Shown piece after piece: positions 9,098-18,552 of a stretch of DNA of 64,000 bases (position 1 is the stretch's first letter; the number at the start of each line of letters is the position of its first letter). A program made the position numbers and the translations under genes. The notes beneath the pieces are model-generated. The model was not told where the DNA came from and ran no database searches. It saw only the letters and a program-made list of their open reading frames with translations. Source of the DNA: Thiomicrorhabdus xiamenensis (GTDB lineage Bacteria > Pseudomonadota > Gammaproteobacteria > Thiomicrospirales > Thiomicrospiraceae); contig NZ_CP054020.1 in assembly GCF_013282625.1 (NCBI RefSeq), positions 1,054,001 to 1,118,000 of the forward strand, read 5' to 3'.

Positions 9098-9108
9098 CTC
9101 TATTTATG

Positions 9109-9774
9109 CTACTTAATACTGCCTTCGAGCAGGGCGCGGAAGCGGGGTAACAGATGTTCCAAAAACAGCTTTGTTATCGCTTGCGTGCTGAGATCAATTT
9201 CAATATCTTCCTCTATCAGGCGGATACGAATACCATCACCTGTATGGCTGCCGATTGTGACGCCTTCGCGGAGCATTTCCGCCGATACGGAGAGTACAAA
9301 ATGGCTTAAGGTTCCTTCCTGAACGTTTTCAGGGTGCAGGCGTAATTCTTTGAGGCCGACGACGTCGTCCGGCAGCAGTAACTCGAAGGCACCGGTTGTT
9401 TGCGTCGGACGGGCTTTGCCGGCGATTTCCAGAATTACTCTTTGCAGCAGATCCTCATCGCGCAGGTGATGGGATACCAAACCATGCACCTGCTCGCTGA
9501 ACTGGTGAGAGAGGGTTTCTTTGAGTTCCAGAATAGCATCGCGGGCGGCCAGATTCATGGCATCGCGTCCCGCTTTTTCCAATTGTTCCTTTTCGTGACG
9601 CGCCAGACTGATAATCTGTTCGGCTTCCTGTTTGGCGGCACTGATAATGTCATGGGCTTCTTTTTTGGCGTTATTGGTTATTTCTTCTGCTTGGTGACGA
9701 CCTTCTTCGATCCCTTTTTCCCGTAGACGATCTACCAGGTCCTGAACGCCGGAAGAGAGTTGTTCGTTAGACAT
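9109..9774 (-). CDS. ntpE: V-type ATP synthase subunit E (peripheral stalk)
   Basis: A 221-residue protein with a long charged coiled coil over roughly residues 5-110 (EEGRHQAEEITNNAKKEAHD and the following heptads) and a compact C-terminal domain ending in FLEHLLPRFRALLEG. This two-part architecture is that of V/A-ATPase E subunits, which form the peripheral stalk holding A3B3 against rotation. The partner G/H-type stalk subunit is not visible in this operon. The gene lies 19 bases after the proteolipid gene and 11 bases before DUF2764. Confidence 0.88.
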   Translation of the reverse strand: MSNEQLSSGVQDLVDRLREKGIEEGRHQAEEITNNAKKEAHDIISAAKQEAEQIISLARHEKEQLEKAGRDAMNLAARDAILELKETLSHQFSEQVHGLVSHHLRDEDLLQRVILEIAGKARPTQTTGAFELLLPDDVVGLKELRLHPENVQEGTLSHFVLSVSAEMLREGVTIGSHTGDGIRIRLIEEDIEIDLSTQAITKLFLEHLLPRFRALLEGSIK

Positions 9775-9793
9775 AGATTATCTCCTCTGGCGG

Positions 9794-10240
9794 CTAGGCT
9801 GGAATTCCGCCGCTGATAACCAGGGCGAAGATGAAGGCAAATACCGCAAAGCCTTCAACAATGGCAGCCGGTGCAATTGAGAGACCGAATACTTCCGGTT
9901 TGCTTTTACTGACATGAATCGCTGAAGCACAGGCATCCCCCTGACGCATACCGCTCCAGAGCAGAGCAAAACCGGACAGCACGCCTATCGCGAACAGGCC
10001 GGGGGCGTTGTCGATGGTTACCGCGCGTTCCAGAGTGAACATAATGACGATGCCGTAAATGGTCTGTGATGAAGGCATTGCTGATACACCAATAAATCGA
10101 CCATGCCCCGTTTCGGTATCCAGCAAGGCGCCACAGGCTGCCTGACCGGCACGGGCACAGCCGATAATACTGCCGATGGCACCTAAAGCCATCGGTGCAT
10201 AAATTCCAATCCAGCCTAAGGTGGTGATTAGCGCTTCCAT
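9794..10240 (-). CDS. ntpK: V-type ATP synthase subunit K (proteolipid, c ring)
   Basis: A 148-residue proteolipid with four hydrophobic helices, a duplicated hairpin of the NtpK type. Only the second hairpin carries the ion-binding carboxylate, Glu129 in AAIVEGFAVF. Residues that align by motif with Na+ ligands of Enterococcus hirae NtpK are present: Ser58-Gln59 in MPSSQTIYG and Gln100 in GMRQGDA. The ring therefore may couple Na+ rather than H+; this is an inference from motif positions. The 5' end overlaps the subunit I gene by 13 bases, which ties translation of rotor and stator channel together. Confidence 0.92.
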   Translation of the reverse strand: MEALITTLGWIGIYAPMALGAIGSIIGCARAGQAACGALLDTETGHGRFIGVSAMPSSQTIYGIVIMFTLERAVTIDNAPGLFAIGVLSGFALLWSGMRQGDACASAIHVSKSKPEVFGLSIAPAAIVEGFAVFAFIFALVISGGIPA

Positions 10241-11985
10241 TGTTTTACCTCGCGTTTAATAAAAGGTTGAAAAGGGTAGCCTTCGTCTTTCAGCCCCCAG
10301 TTAAAGAATTCGATGACGTTCAGGCGCAGTCCGTGAACCACGCCGCTCATAATGGCAAGAAGCAGGTTTAGGCCGTGCCCGAGAATGTAAATCAAAATGG
10401 CAAAGAATACGCCGATACCGGGCATGCTTTGCATGACATCGGAAGCCAGTTCATTGAAGGTGATCGCCAGCTGGGCACTTGCCAGCCCCAGCGCGAATAA
10501 GCGTAAGTAGCTCAATACGTCAGAAAAGGCTTGCGATACATTGGTTAGAGCCATCAGGCCGCCAAGGAGACGTTTCAAGGCGTTGTCGTTCGGACTGCTG
10601 AACCACAGGATCGTCAATCCGCCCAATCCCATTACAACGAATCCGCTGTTGCTTCCTTGCCAGACAATCAGGCCACCGACAAAAACCGCAATCCAGCCCA
10701 GATTCGCTTTGGCGCTTTCCCGATCGCGGTTCTGCCAAAACTGCATCGCATTAGCGAGAATCAGATGACTGACCCCCAGTAAAATGGAGACGGCCATCAT
10801 CTGGCTGTGGTCGTTCATATTCAATATGTGCAAATGATGCCAGAAGCTCTCTTCGGCCGGCGTGTGCCCGAAATAACTGCCAACCATGACGCCATAGCCG
10901 ATGGTTCCGGCGACGAGCGAAGCAAACAGATACTTAAAACGCGAGAATTTTCCCTTGGATAAAGGACGCCAATAGAGCAGTAGCATCAGGCCGAAAATCA
11001 GGCCGTAACCGGCATCGGCAATAATCATCGAGAAGAACAGGGTGAAGGAGACAAACAATATTCCTGACGGGTCCCATTGGGAATAAGCCGGGGTGGAGTA
11101 GAAGTTCACCATGTCTTCACCCGCCGAGAGTTTCTCGGCGTTTTTCATCAGTGTGGGCGGGCGATCTTTGATATCGGCCTCAATTTGGTGAACGGCCAGG
11201 CCTTTTTCTTTCGCCAACTTTGTCAGCGTTTCATATTGATCCACCGGTGCCCAACCCTGAACGATAAACACCTCGCCATCGACCTGGGTCATTTGCTCCG
11301 CCAGAGCCAGAGACGCTCTGTCGTCTGCGGCATCAATACGCTTGCCAAACAGGTCGATCCAGCGAGTGAGCCCGACTCTTTGCCAGAACTGCTCTTCGAG
11401 TTCGACTTCGCTGGCATCCAGGCGTTCTTGCAGTTCCGATAAGGGGACATTCCCGGTATGCGTTCGAGGTACCGGCATTTTAACGGGTTCGTCATCCGCA
11501 ATGAGGACGACATAGCTAAAGCGGTTGTCTTTAAAAACCACTTGCCAAGGCTCTTCTCTGGTTTCAATCTCGTCCATTTTGTAGTGCGGCACGATATAGA
11601 ACCAGAAACGGCGCTCTTCCAGTTCCTGATAGGGTTGTAAAACAAACTCGCCCCACGGCGACAACTCTTTGATGCGCTTGCGTAAAAATTCCTGCTCGTT
11701 TTCCAGATCATTGATGCGTTTTTTGATATCCAGAGTCAGGATTTGTACCTGATCGAAATCGAAGTTCTTTTCATCATGGTTCTGACGCAGTTTGGACGGA
11801 CAGCTGGTGAGGTAACGATAGGCTTCGCGGGCTTCTTTGGAGATAAACACCGGAATTTCACCCTGCAACTCTGGGTTCAGATCCAGCAGGTGCATACATC
11901 CCAGTTCCTGCAACTCTTCCAGTGCTTCCCGGCGTTGAGCCAAAGGGCCCATAAACGTGACTTTATTGAGGCGTACGATGGACAT
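10228..11985 (-). CDS. ntpI: V-type ATP synthase subunit I (a subunit)
   Basis: A 585-residue two-domain protein. A cytoplasmic N-terminal half with coiled-coil stretches (about 1-290) is followed by a C-terminal half with about seven membrane segments. The conserved channel arginine is visible in VHGLRLNVIEFF (Arg554), and AEKLSAGEDMVNFYSTPAYSQWDP precedes the first membrane helix as in other I/a subunits. It forms the ion half-channels against the K ring. It begins one base after the D stop and overlaps K at its 3' end. Length is close to that of chlamydial and spirochaetal NtpI. Confidence 0.92.
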   Translation of the reverse strand: MSIVRLNKVTFMGPLAQRREALEELQELGCMHLLDLNPELQGEIPVFISKEAREAYRYLTSCPSKLRQNHDEKNFDFDQVQILTLDIKKRINDLENEQEFLRKRIKELSPWGEFVLQPYQELEERRFWFYIVPHYKMDEIETREEPWQVVFKDNRFSYVVLIADDEPVKMPVPRTHTGNVPLSELQERLDASEVELEEQFWQRVGLTRWIDLFGKRIDAADDRASLALAEQMTQVDGEVFIVQGWAPVDQYETLTKLAKEKGLAVHQIEADIKDRPPTLMKNAEKLSAGEDMVNFYSTPAYSQWDPSGILFVSFTLFFSMIIADAGYGLIFGLMLLLYWRPLSKGKFSRFKYLFASLVAGTIGYGVMVGSYFGHTPAEESFWHHLHILNMNDHSQMMAVSILLGVSHLILANAMQFWQNRDRESAKANLGWIAVFVGGLIVWQGSNSGFVVMGLGGLTILWFSSPNDNALKRLLGGLMALTNVSQAFSDVLSYLRLFALGLASAQLAITFNELASDVMQSMPGIGVFFAILIYILGHGLNLLLAIMSGVVHGLRLNVIEFFNWGLKDEGYPFQPFIKREVKQWKR

Positions 11986-11986
11986 C

Positions 11987-12601
11987 TTAAGCGCCTCCAG
12001 TTGTCGAGCTTAAGGTTTTCTTTTTGGCGAACTTGGCGCGAATTACCGAAGCTCGATCCGAATCATCCAGAAAAATTTTGATTTTCCGTATATCGTCATT
12101 GGTCTCGGGAATCAGGCGTTTCTCAAACAAGTTAACCCGCTGCGTTATCTTGCGCACCGCTTCTTCCAGAATAGCCGTTCGCTTATGGCCTACAGCCGCT
12201 TTAGCGCGCAGGGTGGCCACTTCCTTGAGGGCTTCAACCAGAGCGTCCACCCAGTAGGGGTTGGCCAGCATGGAATAGCTTTCCAGTGCAAAGCGGGTGT
12301 CTACATATAACGGAAGGGTGACGCCCAGAAGGTTCTGCTCGGCTTCATCGATACCGGTGACCTTTACCAGACCGTTTACTTTAATGTCGGCATTGGCCAG
12401 TAATCCGATCCAGTCCTGCGCCTGTGTCAGATGCTCTTCAATTGCCTGCAGGTGGGCATCGGTTTCCGCCCGGGCTTTTTGTAATTCAAGCATTAACTGC
12501 TGGCGTTTTAAGTCCAGAGAGGGTAGATAGCGTTTGTACATTCCCAGCTTGTCGCGGGATTGCTTTAGAGCGGTTTTGTTTAAAGCAATTTTGGCCGCCA
12601 T
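11987..12601 (-). CDS. ntpD: V-type ATP synthase subunit D (central rotor)
   Basis: A 204-residue protein made largely of two long helices, with the family start (IALNKTALKQSRDKLGMYKRYLPSLDLKRQQL) and the C-terminal block KITQRVNLFEKRLIPETNDDIRKIKIFLDD that is highly typical of V/A-ATPase D subunits. It forms the central shaft inside the A3B3 hexamer. It is packed between B and I with two-base and one-base gaps. The partner subunit F, which binds D in most V-ATPases, is not encoded in the operon, as is also usual for chlamydial-type operons. Confidence 0.93.
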   Translation of the reverse strand: MAAKIALNKTALKQSRDKLGMYKRYLPSLDLKRQQLMLELQKARAETDAHLQAIEEHLTQAQDWIGLLANADIKVNGLVKVTGIDEAEQNLLGVTLPLYVDTRFALESYSMLANPYWVDALVEALKEVATLRAKAAVGHKRTAILEEAVRKITQRVNLFEKRLIPETNDDIRKIKIFLDDSDRASVIRAKFAKKKTLSSTTGGA

Positions 12602-12603
12602 AA

Positions 12604-13947
12604 TCAGCTCGCCTTGTCTTGTGTCTGCTCGTCATCGTCAGGGAAGTATTTATCGATCAGCGCTTCTTTCATCAGTAATTCGTCTCGAGAGAAGCATTGC
12701 GCCAATAGTTTCCAGCCAAGATCCAATGCGTTGTTTAACGGGAGGGATACGTCGATGTCCATAAAGTTTTCGGTAAACATGTCACCAAATTGCAGACAGC
12801 GTTCGTCAAAATCGGAAAGTTCAAAAGCCATGGCGCGCTTTTTCTCCGCTTCTTTGGCGTTCGAATAAAAGCGGATCATCGTGTTCATCAGCTGCGAGTG
12901 ATCTTCACGGGTTACCTTGCCGATCACCTGTTGCTTTAGGCGCGATAGAGAGCCGAAGGGGTCCAGCATGCCGTCGTGCAGATAAAACTGACCTTCGGTG
13001 ATATAACCGGTATTGTCCGGTACCGGGTGTGTCACGTCATTCCCCGGCATAGTGGTGACGGTCAGAATAGTGACGGAACCGGCCCCCTGATAATCGCAGG
13101 CGCGTTCATAACGCACCGCCAGTTGAGAATACAGATCGCCCAGATAGCCGCGGTTGGAAGGGACATATTCCATTGCAATCCCGATCTCTTTCATGGCATC
13201 GGCATAGGCGGTCATATCCGTCATCAGTACCAGAACCCGTTTACCTTCTTCGACGGCAAAGCGCTCGGCTACCTTCAGTGCCATATCCGGCACCAGCAAG
13301 CGTTCTACGATCGGGTCGGAAGCCAGATTGACAAACATAACGGTACGCGCGAATACGCCTTCGTCTTCAAATGTTTTGCGGAAATAGTGGTAGTCGTCGT
13401 AAATCAGACCCAGACCGCCAAACACTACGATATCCGCTTCTGCCTGAATACCGATACGAGCCAGCAAATGGTTGTAAGGTTCGCCGGCAATGGAAAAAAT
13501 CGGAATCTTCTGACTTTCCACCAAACTGTTGAACATATCAATCATCGGAATGTGGGTATGCACCATTTTGCTGGGAAGGACACGCTTGACCGGGTTTACC
13601 GTCGGGCCGCCAATATCGACTTGAGGATCGGCATCCAGAGAAGGCCCGCTGTCCAAGGAGGTTCCCGAACCGCCAAATACCCGACCAAGAATATTCGGGG
13701 AATAGGTCACCTGCATGGGGTGGCCGAGAAACTGTACCTGAGCCTTGGTCGACAGACCGCGGGCACCGGAGAAAACCTGCATGGAAACGACATCGCCTTC
13801 CAGACGTATCACCTGAGCTAAGGATTGCTCGCCATCGTGGTTCTCCACTATGGCCAAATCACCATAGGCGATATTGTCAGCTTTTACTTTAATGATATCG
13901 CCAATGATTTCGACCACTTGCGTATAGCGAGCCAGTTTGTTCAACAC
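12604..13947 (-). CDS. ntpB: V-type ATP synthase subunit B (regulatory)
   Basis: A roughly 447-residue non-catalytic B subunit. It has an N-terminal barrel (EIIGDIIKVKADNIAYGDLA), the degenerate P-loop region (PIFSIAGEPYNHLLARIG), VLMTDMTAYADAMKEI, and the typical SNRGYLGDLYSQLAVRYERA and GSVTILTVTTMPGNDVTHPVPDNTGYI blocks. I place the start at GTG 13947, or TTG 13944, because AAGGGG lies six to seven bases upstream and the family usually begins with a residue run like NKLARYT. A longer frame from a TTG at 13989 adds 14 non-conserved residues. It is the first gene of the operon. Confidence 0.93.
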   Translation of the reverse strand: MLNKLARYTQVVEIIGDIIKVKADNIAYGDLAIVENHDGEQSLAQVIRLEGDVVSMQVFSGARGLSTKAQVQFLGHPMQVTYSPNILGRVFGGSGTSLDSGPSLDADPQVDIGGPTVNPVKRVLPSKMVHTHIPMIDMFNSLVESQKIPIFSIAGEPYNHLLARIGIQAEADIVVFGGLGLIYDDYHYFRKTFEDEGVFARTVMFVNLASDPIVERLLVPDMALKVAERFAVEEGKRVLVLMTDMTAYADAMKEIGIAMEYVPSNRGYLGDLYSQLAVRYERACDYQGAGSVTILTVTTMPGNDVTHPVPDNTGYITEGQFYLHDGMLDPFGSLSRLKQQVIGKVTREDHSQLMNTMIRFYSNAKEAEKKRAMAFELSDFDERCLQFGDMFTENFMDIDVSLPLNNALDLGWKLLAQCFSRDELLMKEALIDKYFPDDDEQTQDKAS

Positions 13948-14285
13948 AGGTTTTCCCCTTTGAAAAACTAAGGAATTTATAGTTAACAATTTTTTTTATA
14001 TGGTGGCAAGACTTTTAATTGACTAAGTAGTTTTTCGAGTGAAAAAGGCAGGAAGGGGCTCTAAAAAGGATGTGAAAATTGTTATTGTTTGCTTAGCTCA
14101 AGGTGGGCAAGATTCCGCTTATGTTTGGTGTTTTTCCTAAAAGTTAGGCGTTGCGAAGCTAAGGGAGTCTAAAAATTGTTACGTAATGCCATTGCAGACA
14201 GTTTTTTTCAATTGTCTGAATGCGAGCGGATCAGAGCAGAGTGTATGGAATTACAGATTTATCGGTTAGAAGCAGGAAGGAAATA
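13948..14285. other. Noncoding region upstream of the V-ATPase operon
   Basis: About 340 bases without a convincing gene. It should hold the V-ATPase promoter, reading leftward. A TATAAA preceded by GTCAAT at 17 bases is present on the minus strand near 14000-14030 but is a weak match, so no promoter is claimed. A partial inverted repeat (CAGACA with TGTCTG) lies near 14193-14218. Confidence 0.4.
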
Positions 14286-14327
14286 AAAAAGCCCGAACGA
14301 TTCCTAATCAATCGTTCGGGCTTCAGA
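14286..14327 (-). terminator. Strong intrinsic terminator, apparently the displaced ssrA terminator
   Basis: Read on the minus strand, an approximately 14-bp stem (AAGCCCGAACGATT and its complement) closes a seven-base loop and is followed by TTTTTTATTT. It sits immediately beyond the left att repeat, exactly where the terminator of ssrA would have been before the island inserted. No minus-strand gene now ends close by except the island cargo gene at 14516. Confidence 0.85.
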
Positions 14328-14328
14328 A

Positions 14329-14343
14329 TTGGTGGAGCTGGGG
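14329..14343. repeat. Left attachment-site repeat (att core)
   Basis: TTGGTGGAGCTGGGG, identical over 15 bases to 26692-26706, where it is the 3' end of ssrA. After this the two sequences diverge. It marks the far end of the integrated element, next to the displaced terminator. Confidence 0.85.
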
Positions 14344-14392
14344 AAGGTACGGTATTACCTTTTTATGACGGATGTGGATTCTTGTTTTATTT

Positions 14393-14413
14393 TTACCCCT
14401 GAATTTACCCCTT
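14393..14413. repeat. Left integrase arm-type repeats
   Basis: Two tandem copies of the TTACCCCT motif, spaced 12 bases apart (14393 and 14405). The 17 bases at 14396-14412 are identical to 26551-26567 beside the integrase gene. Matching short repeats inside both ends of an element are typical arm-type binding sites of tyrosine integrases. Position and identity are observed; the binding role is inferred. Confidence 0.6.
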
Positions 14414-14515
14414 TTTTATTCATGTGTATTTCAATATGTCCTCATTTAAGCTGTTGCGTATAAGTACAGTATTTTTTCTTGATTTTATGCGGTTAATTAG
14501 AAAACTTATCTTGTT

Positions 14516-17500
14516 TCAGCCTGTTACATCAATCATTACAGTTTTCAATCTATGATTGTCAGTAGAGCTTTGTATCTTGGTTAACTCTTCCTCTAGTAAT
14601 TCTGCACTAGTTATAACAATGTCTTTTTGAGGGGGTTTGGGAATTCTGTATTTATTGGTATCTCCAAACCAGAACACCAAATAAATTCCATGTCCTTGTG
14701 ATTCAGGATGAATTGTATAGAGTCGATCTAGTTGGTTGTAGCAAGCAGTCCATAAGTCATTATGCTGCTGACGTTTTATTTCGATTGGTAGCTTCATGTC
14801 ACTACTTAGAATATTTATATCCGCTCTTTTATCATTGTGCATATGACCTTCGGGTTCTACACGAAGATTATGTGGGGTGTAGTAAGGCGTCATTAAGTCA
14901 ATAAGCCTATCTCGACAGCTTTCCTCAGCCTTAGGGCTAGTAATTCTTGAATAACGGTCTTCGTTCCAAAATGCTTTATATGTATCTGTACTTCCCCCCT
15001 TTAATTCAGCTTTAAGATTAATGAAAACATCAATTGTGAAAGCTAATAAATCTTGAATATTTTGAGGGCTTTTATTCTCAAGTACATTAATAGTTTCAGG
15101 AAGGGAGGGTTGTTTGAACTTGCTTTCAACTACATAAGATAAATGTTGAGTTAATGAATATTTAAGATAGTCTCCATAGCTCATGAGTTTTGATGCTTCA
15201 ATTAGTTGATTAAAAATATTTTCAATATTGGGATCAGTGTCGGACGCTAACTCTGAAATAACATCTCTACAGAATGAGCTTGCATCCCATGGGTTTTTGT
15301 CACCTGACCACCCACCTGTTGGGTGACTGACATTATCAAAAGATTCACCAACCAGATAGATAGCATATTTTTGTAGTTCAGAATTTTTTATTAATGATGG
15401 TATTTTGCTTCGTATATTTTTATATAGCTCTATGAATGCCCAGACATAAGCTTTACTTTTTCTAATATGTTTTCGAACACATGAAGGGGGTGATGGAAAA
15501 TCGAGAAAAATAAGCAATGAATACCATACTGGTCTTACATTTATATTTGCACTAAAGCTAACAAGAGAAGATAGTGCTAAATTAATTAAATCTTTTTTAG
15601 GTTCATAGTATTTAATGAGAAGTACAAGAATAGTGTTGATATCATGGATCGATAATTGGTTTTGATATTTTGATAAAAGACGAAAAATAGAGTGGATATT
15701 TTGGGAGATCAGGTTTTCCAGTGTTAAAAGTTCGCTAATGTAGAAAGTTTGAGGCTTATTATTTTGAAGCTGAGCCGTAATAATGTCATTGTAAACTTGA
15801 AATGTTAAATCTGGATTTTTCTCTAAAATGGCGTTATGCCAATCTTTTGGATGAAAACGAGATTCTGGATTCCCTCTGTATAGAATCGCAAGTGCTAAGA
15901 TGGTTTTAAGTTGCTCTTCTGGATAATCTGAAAAAGATTTTTTACTTTCCCAGTCTATATTTATGCTAGCCATAAAGCCATAAAACTGACTATGGAATCT
16001 ATTATTTCCAACTTCAGTAATTAGTTGGTTGTATACATAAACTGAATATTCTTTGAATAAGTTTGAAAAGCCTGTTATGGCTATATTTTGGTCAAATTGA
16101 CCATTTAAGTATGTCCTAAAAAAGAAATCTAAATCCGTAATGTCAGTGACCATTCCTCCATAAATTCGGCCTAAATAATTTAACCATTCTGAATGTCTTC
16201 CCAATCTAATTTCGTTCTGATGTAATTCAAAACTTTTAATATTTTCTTGTTTAGTTTCAAATTTTTTAGCTTCTGAATTAATTCTTCTTAAACTGTCTTT
16301 AAGTCTGTATTTAATTGAATCGAAAGTATATTTAATTCTAAGCTCTTCAATTCTTCTATTAGTGGTCGCTAGATCGCATAATGTTTCAAATTCTGCAAGA
16401 TAACATTTGTCACTGGTTGAAATTCCTAAAGCAGCTCGGTAATAAAATTCAAACACTGAAGAGTATGGATTCAAGTGCCCATGACGAAGCTTTGATAAAT
16501 AGTAGTCAAGTTTTAATACAGGTGGGAGGGAGTAATTAAAGTAGCCATCAAATGAATAATCAAATTCAACAAGAATGTCTCCGTTTTGTTTCCCCTCTAA
16601 TGAATTCATCCCTTTTGAGTATGTTGAGAAGAGCAAATCCACTTTGTCTTTTAAAAGGTTTAATAATGGTGAGTCATCATTTTCTCTTACATAAGCTCCC
16701 CCCCTAAGCTTAGCTAAAGCTCTAAACCAATATAAAAATTGTATTTCATTGAGGGGAGCAACTTTTTCTAGTCTTCTAGCTAAAAGCCTACTGTAAAACC
16801 TGTGCACCTCAAAATACTGGTGTCTATCGTAATCGTCTTTGATAGTAAATGGTAAGGATGAAATTAAGTTTAGGATTATATTCAGCTCATCATCTGAAAC
16901 TACCTCGTCCAAACAATAAAAATAACCGATTGTTTCATCATTGCAATGTTCAATATAGTCATTAACAGCGCCCACCAAGTCTTTTGGTTTAAATCCATAG
17001 TGGTAGTAGCGATTTAAGAATTCAATTCTTAATGTAATTGACGATGAATTTAGTCTGTTTTTTGAGAGTATTTGATAAATTTCTTGAGCTTTTTGGTAAT
17101 TACTTAAAGAAAGATGCATCGCGTTTATGGCAGACATTCTTTCAGGTGAGTTAACATTCGATATTACATTTCTTAAAGTTGGCTCAAGTTCAGGAAAAAA
17201 AGCACCTTCTTTTAAAACATCGTAAACGACTGATCTTAGGTGATGATTTTCTGAACTTTGTAAAATTTTTTCGAAGTCAACAACCAATTCTTGAGTTGAC
17301 AAGCCCTTTAAATAGGATGTCGACCAGTTATTCGCGCGAAAGTAGGGATTTTGTTTACTCAGCCCAGTTAACCCATTTAAAATTTCGCGTTTGGAATCGG
17401 TGTTTAGGCTTTTAGGGTCCCCATACATCAGAACACCCAAAGGGTCTGATTTTATAAGTTCTCTGTTATCAACAATAAATGTAGTTAGCCAAGCTACCAG

Positions 17501-18541
17501 TCCTCTGAGTTCAGTAGGAGTCTGTCCGTCTACTAAAATTAGCGATAAAACTCGGTTACGGGAAAGTTCTTTTTTATTTAATTTATCTGCTAACCATTTT
17601 CCAGCCAAAAATTCGGCAACTGTTCTATGAAAATATGTAAATAGATTAGGTAAAACTGATTTGAAGAGTTTTGTAGTGATTAAAGCTTGAAGAATACCCG
17701 TATCAAGTTCTCCAAGTTCAGTTAATGATGGGATATTTGGAACTGTGTTACCTTCTTGTATTTCAGCGTTTCCAGAAATAAGCATTAAAGCACACGCGTG
17801 CCCAGCTGCTTCAGTAAGAATATCAAAGGAAGGAAGAGAAACTGTATGTAATTTGTGGTGTTCACTATGCTCGTTTAATAGTTGTTGTGTGAACATAGAA
17901 TAGAGTTGGGTTTTACTTTCAGGCCAGCATCCTTTATCGGCTACAACGCTGTATAAAGTAATTAAACCTAGAGGGGTCTTTATGAATTCTTCAGAATCAT
18001 TCTCTTTACATTCATATGTGAACTCGGCAGCTTGAGTTGAGTTGATATTGAACTTATTAGTTAAAATTTCTACACATTCCTCTTCATTTAAATCCTGTAA
18101 GGAGGCAACAATGTAACTTCCTTTCTTTTCAAAGAAGCGCTTGAACTTTATTAAATCAGTATCCCCAAACCAATCTGCTGAACGACAAGAAATCCGAAAA
18201 CTGTTCAAATCTAGTGGAAGCACTTGAGATATCAAATTATGAAGTGCGCTTTGGTCCTTGTTCAGTCGGCTTCTGGTTTCATCCAAAGCATCTATATAGA
18301 GAATGCCTTCCTTAGGTAAGGTTGATGAGTATATTTGAAATTCAGATGCGGTAATTAATGATGCGCTTTCCTGTTTGGATAAGGATTCAAATGTATGGCT
18401 TTTGCCGGAGCCTGGTTCTCCTAGTAGTACGATACTTTCATATTTTAGGATTGACGAAATTGGAACAAACTTACCTTCATCATCTGTTACGGAAGAATTT
18501 TCAATTTTTACTAATCGGTTGATTTTTTTTGTTTGGTTCAT
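14516..18541 (-). CDS. NACHT-like STAND NTPase with C-terminal PD-(D/E)XK nuclease-like domain
   Basis: A 1341-residue protein. Residues 41-48 are Walker A (GEPGSGKS) and 80-88 Walker B (ILYIDALDE, with the paired acidic residues of NACHT proteins). SCRSADW follows at 118-124, and a TPLGLITLY motif near 189-197. FHRTVAEFLAGKWLADKL then matches the end of the NACHT helical region. A long helix-rich stretch (about 350-1180) without recognised repeats could be the sensor. The C terminus has RADI (Asp1241), 12 residues, then EIK (Glu1254, Lys1256) and NQL (Gln1270), the D...ExK arrangement of PD-(D/E)XK nucleases. The inferred role is a defence protein that senses infection and cuts DNA. It starts 11 bases after the DUF3293 stop, so the two are co-transcribed. 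Base composition is strongly A+T rich. A non-nuclease ExK fold cannot be excluded. Confidence 0.75.
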   Translation of the reverse strand: MNQTKKINRLVKIENSSVTDDEGKFVPISSILKYESIVLLGEPGSGKSHTFESLSKQESASLITASEFQIYSSTLPKEGILYIDALDETRSRLNKDQSALHNLISQVLPLDLNSFRISCRSADWFGDTDLIKFKRFFEKKGSYIVASLQDLNEEECVEILTNKFNINSTQAAEFTYECKENDSEEFIKTPLGLITLYSVVADKGCWPESKTQLYSMFTQQLLNEHSEHHKLHTVSLPSFDILTEAAGHACALMLISGNAEIQEGNTVPNIPSLTELGELDTGILQALITTKLFKSVLPNLFTYFHRTVAEFLAGKWLADKLNKKELSRNRVLSLILVDGQTPTELRGLVAWLTTFIVDNRELIKSDPLGVLMYGDPKSLNTDSKREILNGLTGLSKQNPYFRANNWSTSYLKGLSTQELVVDFEKILQSSENHHLRSVVYDVLKEGAFFPELEPTLRNVISNVNSPERMSAINAMHLSLSNYQKAQEIYQILSKNRLNSSSITLRIEFLNRYYHYGFKPKDLVGAVNDYIEHCNDETIGYFYCLDEVVSDDELNIILNLISSLPFTIKDDYDRHQYFEVHRFYSRLLARRLEKVAPLNEIQFLYWFRALAKLRGGAYVRENDDSPLLNLLKDKVDLLFSTYSKGMNSLEGKQNGDILVEFDYSFDGYFNYSLPPVLKLDYYLSKLRHGHLNPYSSVFEFYYRAALGISTSDKCYLAEFETLCDLATTNRRIEELRIKYTFDSIKYRLKDSLRRINSEAKKFETKQENIKSFELHQNEIRLGRHSEWLNYLGRIYGGMVTDITDLDFFFRTYLNGQFDQNIAITGFSNLFKEYSVYVYNQLITEVGNNRFHSQFYGFMASINIDWESKKSFSDYPEEQLKTILALAILYRGNPESRFHPKDWHNAILEKNPDLTFQVYNDIITAQLQNNKPQTFYISELLTLENLISQNIHSIFRLLSKYQNQLSIHDINTILVLLIKYYEPKKDLINLALSSLVSFSANINVRPVWYSLLIFLDFPSPPSCVRKHIRKSKAYVWAFIELYKNIRSKIPSLIKNSELQKYAIYLVGESFDNVSHPTGGWSGDKNPWDASSFCRDVISELASDTDPNIENIFNQLIEASKLMSYGDYLKYSLTQHLSYVVESKFKQPSLPETINVLENKSPQNIQDLLAFTIDVFINLKAELKGGSTDTYKAFWNEDRYSRITSPKAEESCRDRLIDLMTPYYTPHNLRVEPEGHMHNDKRADINILSSDMKLPIEIKRQQHNDLWTACYNQLDRLYTIHPESQGHGIYLVFWFGDTNKYRIPKPPQKDIVITSAELLEEELTKIQSSTDNHRLKTVMIDVTG

Positions 18542-18552
18542 TGCTTTTCAAT

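Noticed and set aside
12976-13821. 281-codon plus-strand open frame
   Set aside because: Antisense to V-ATPase subunit B, which has clear motifs.
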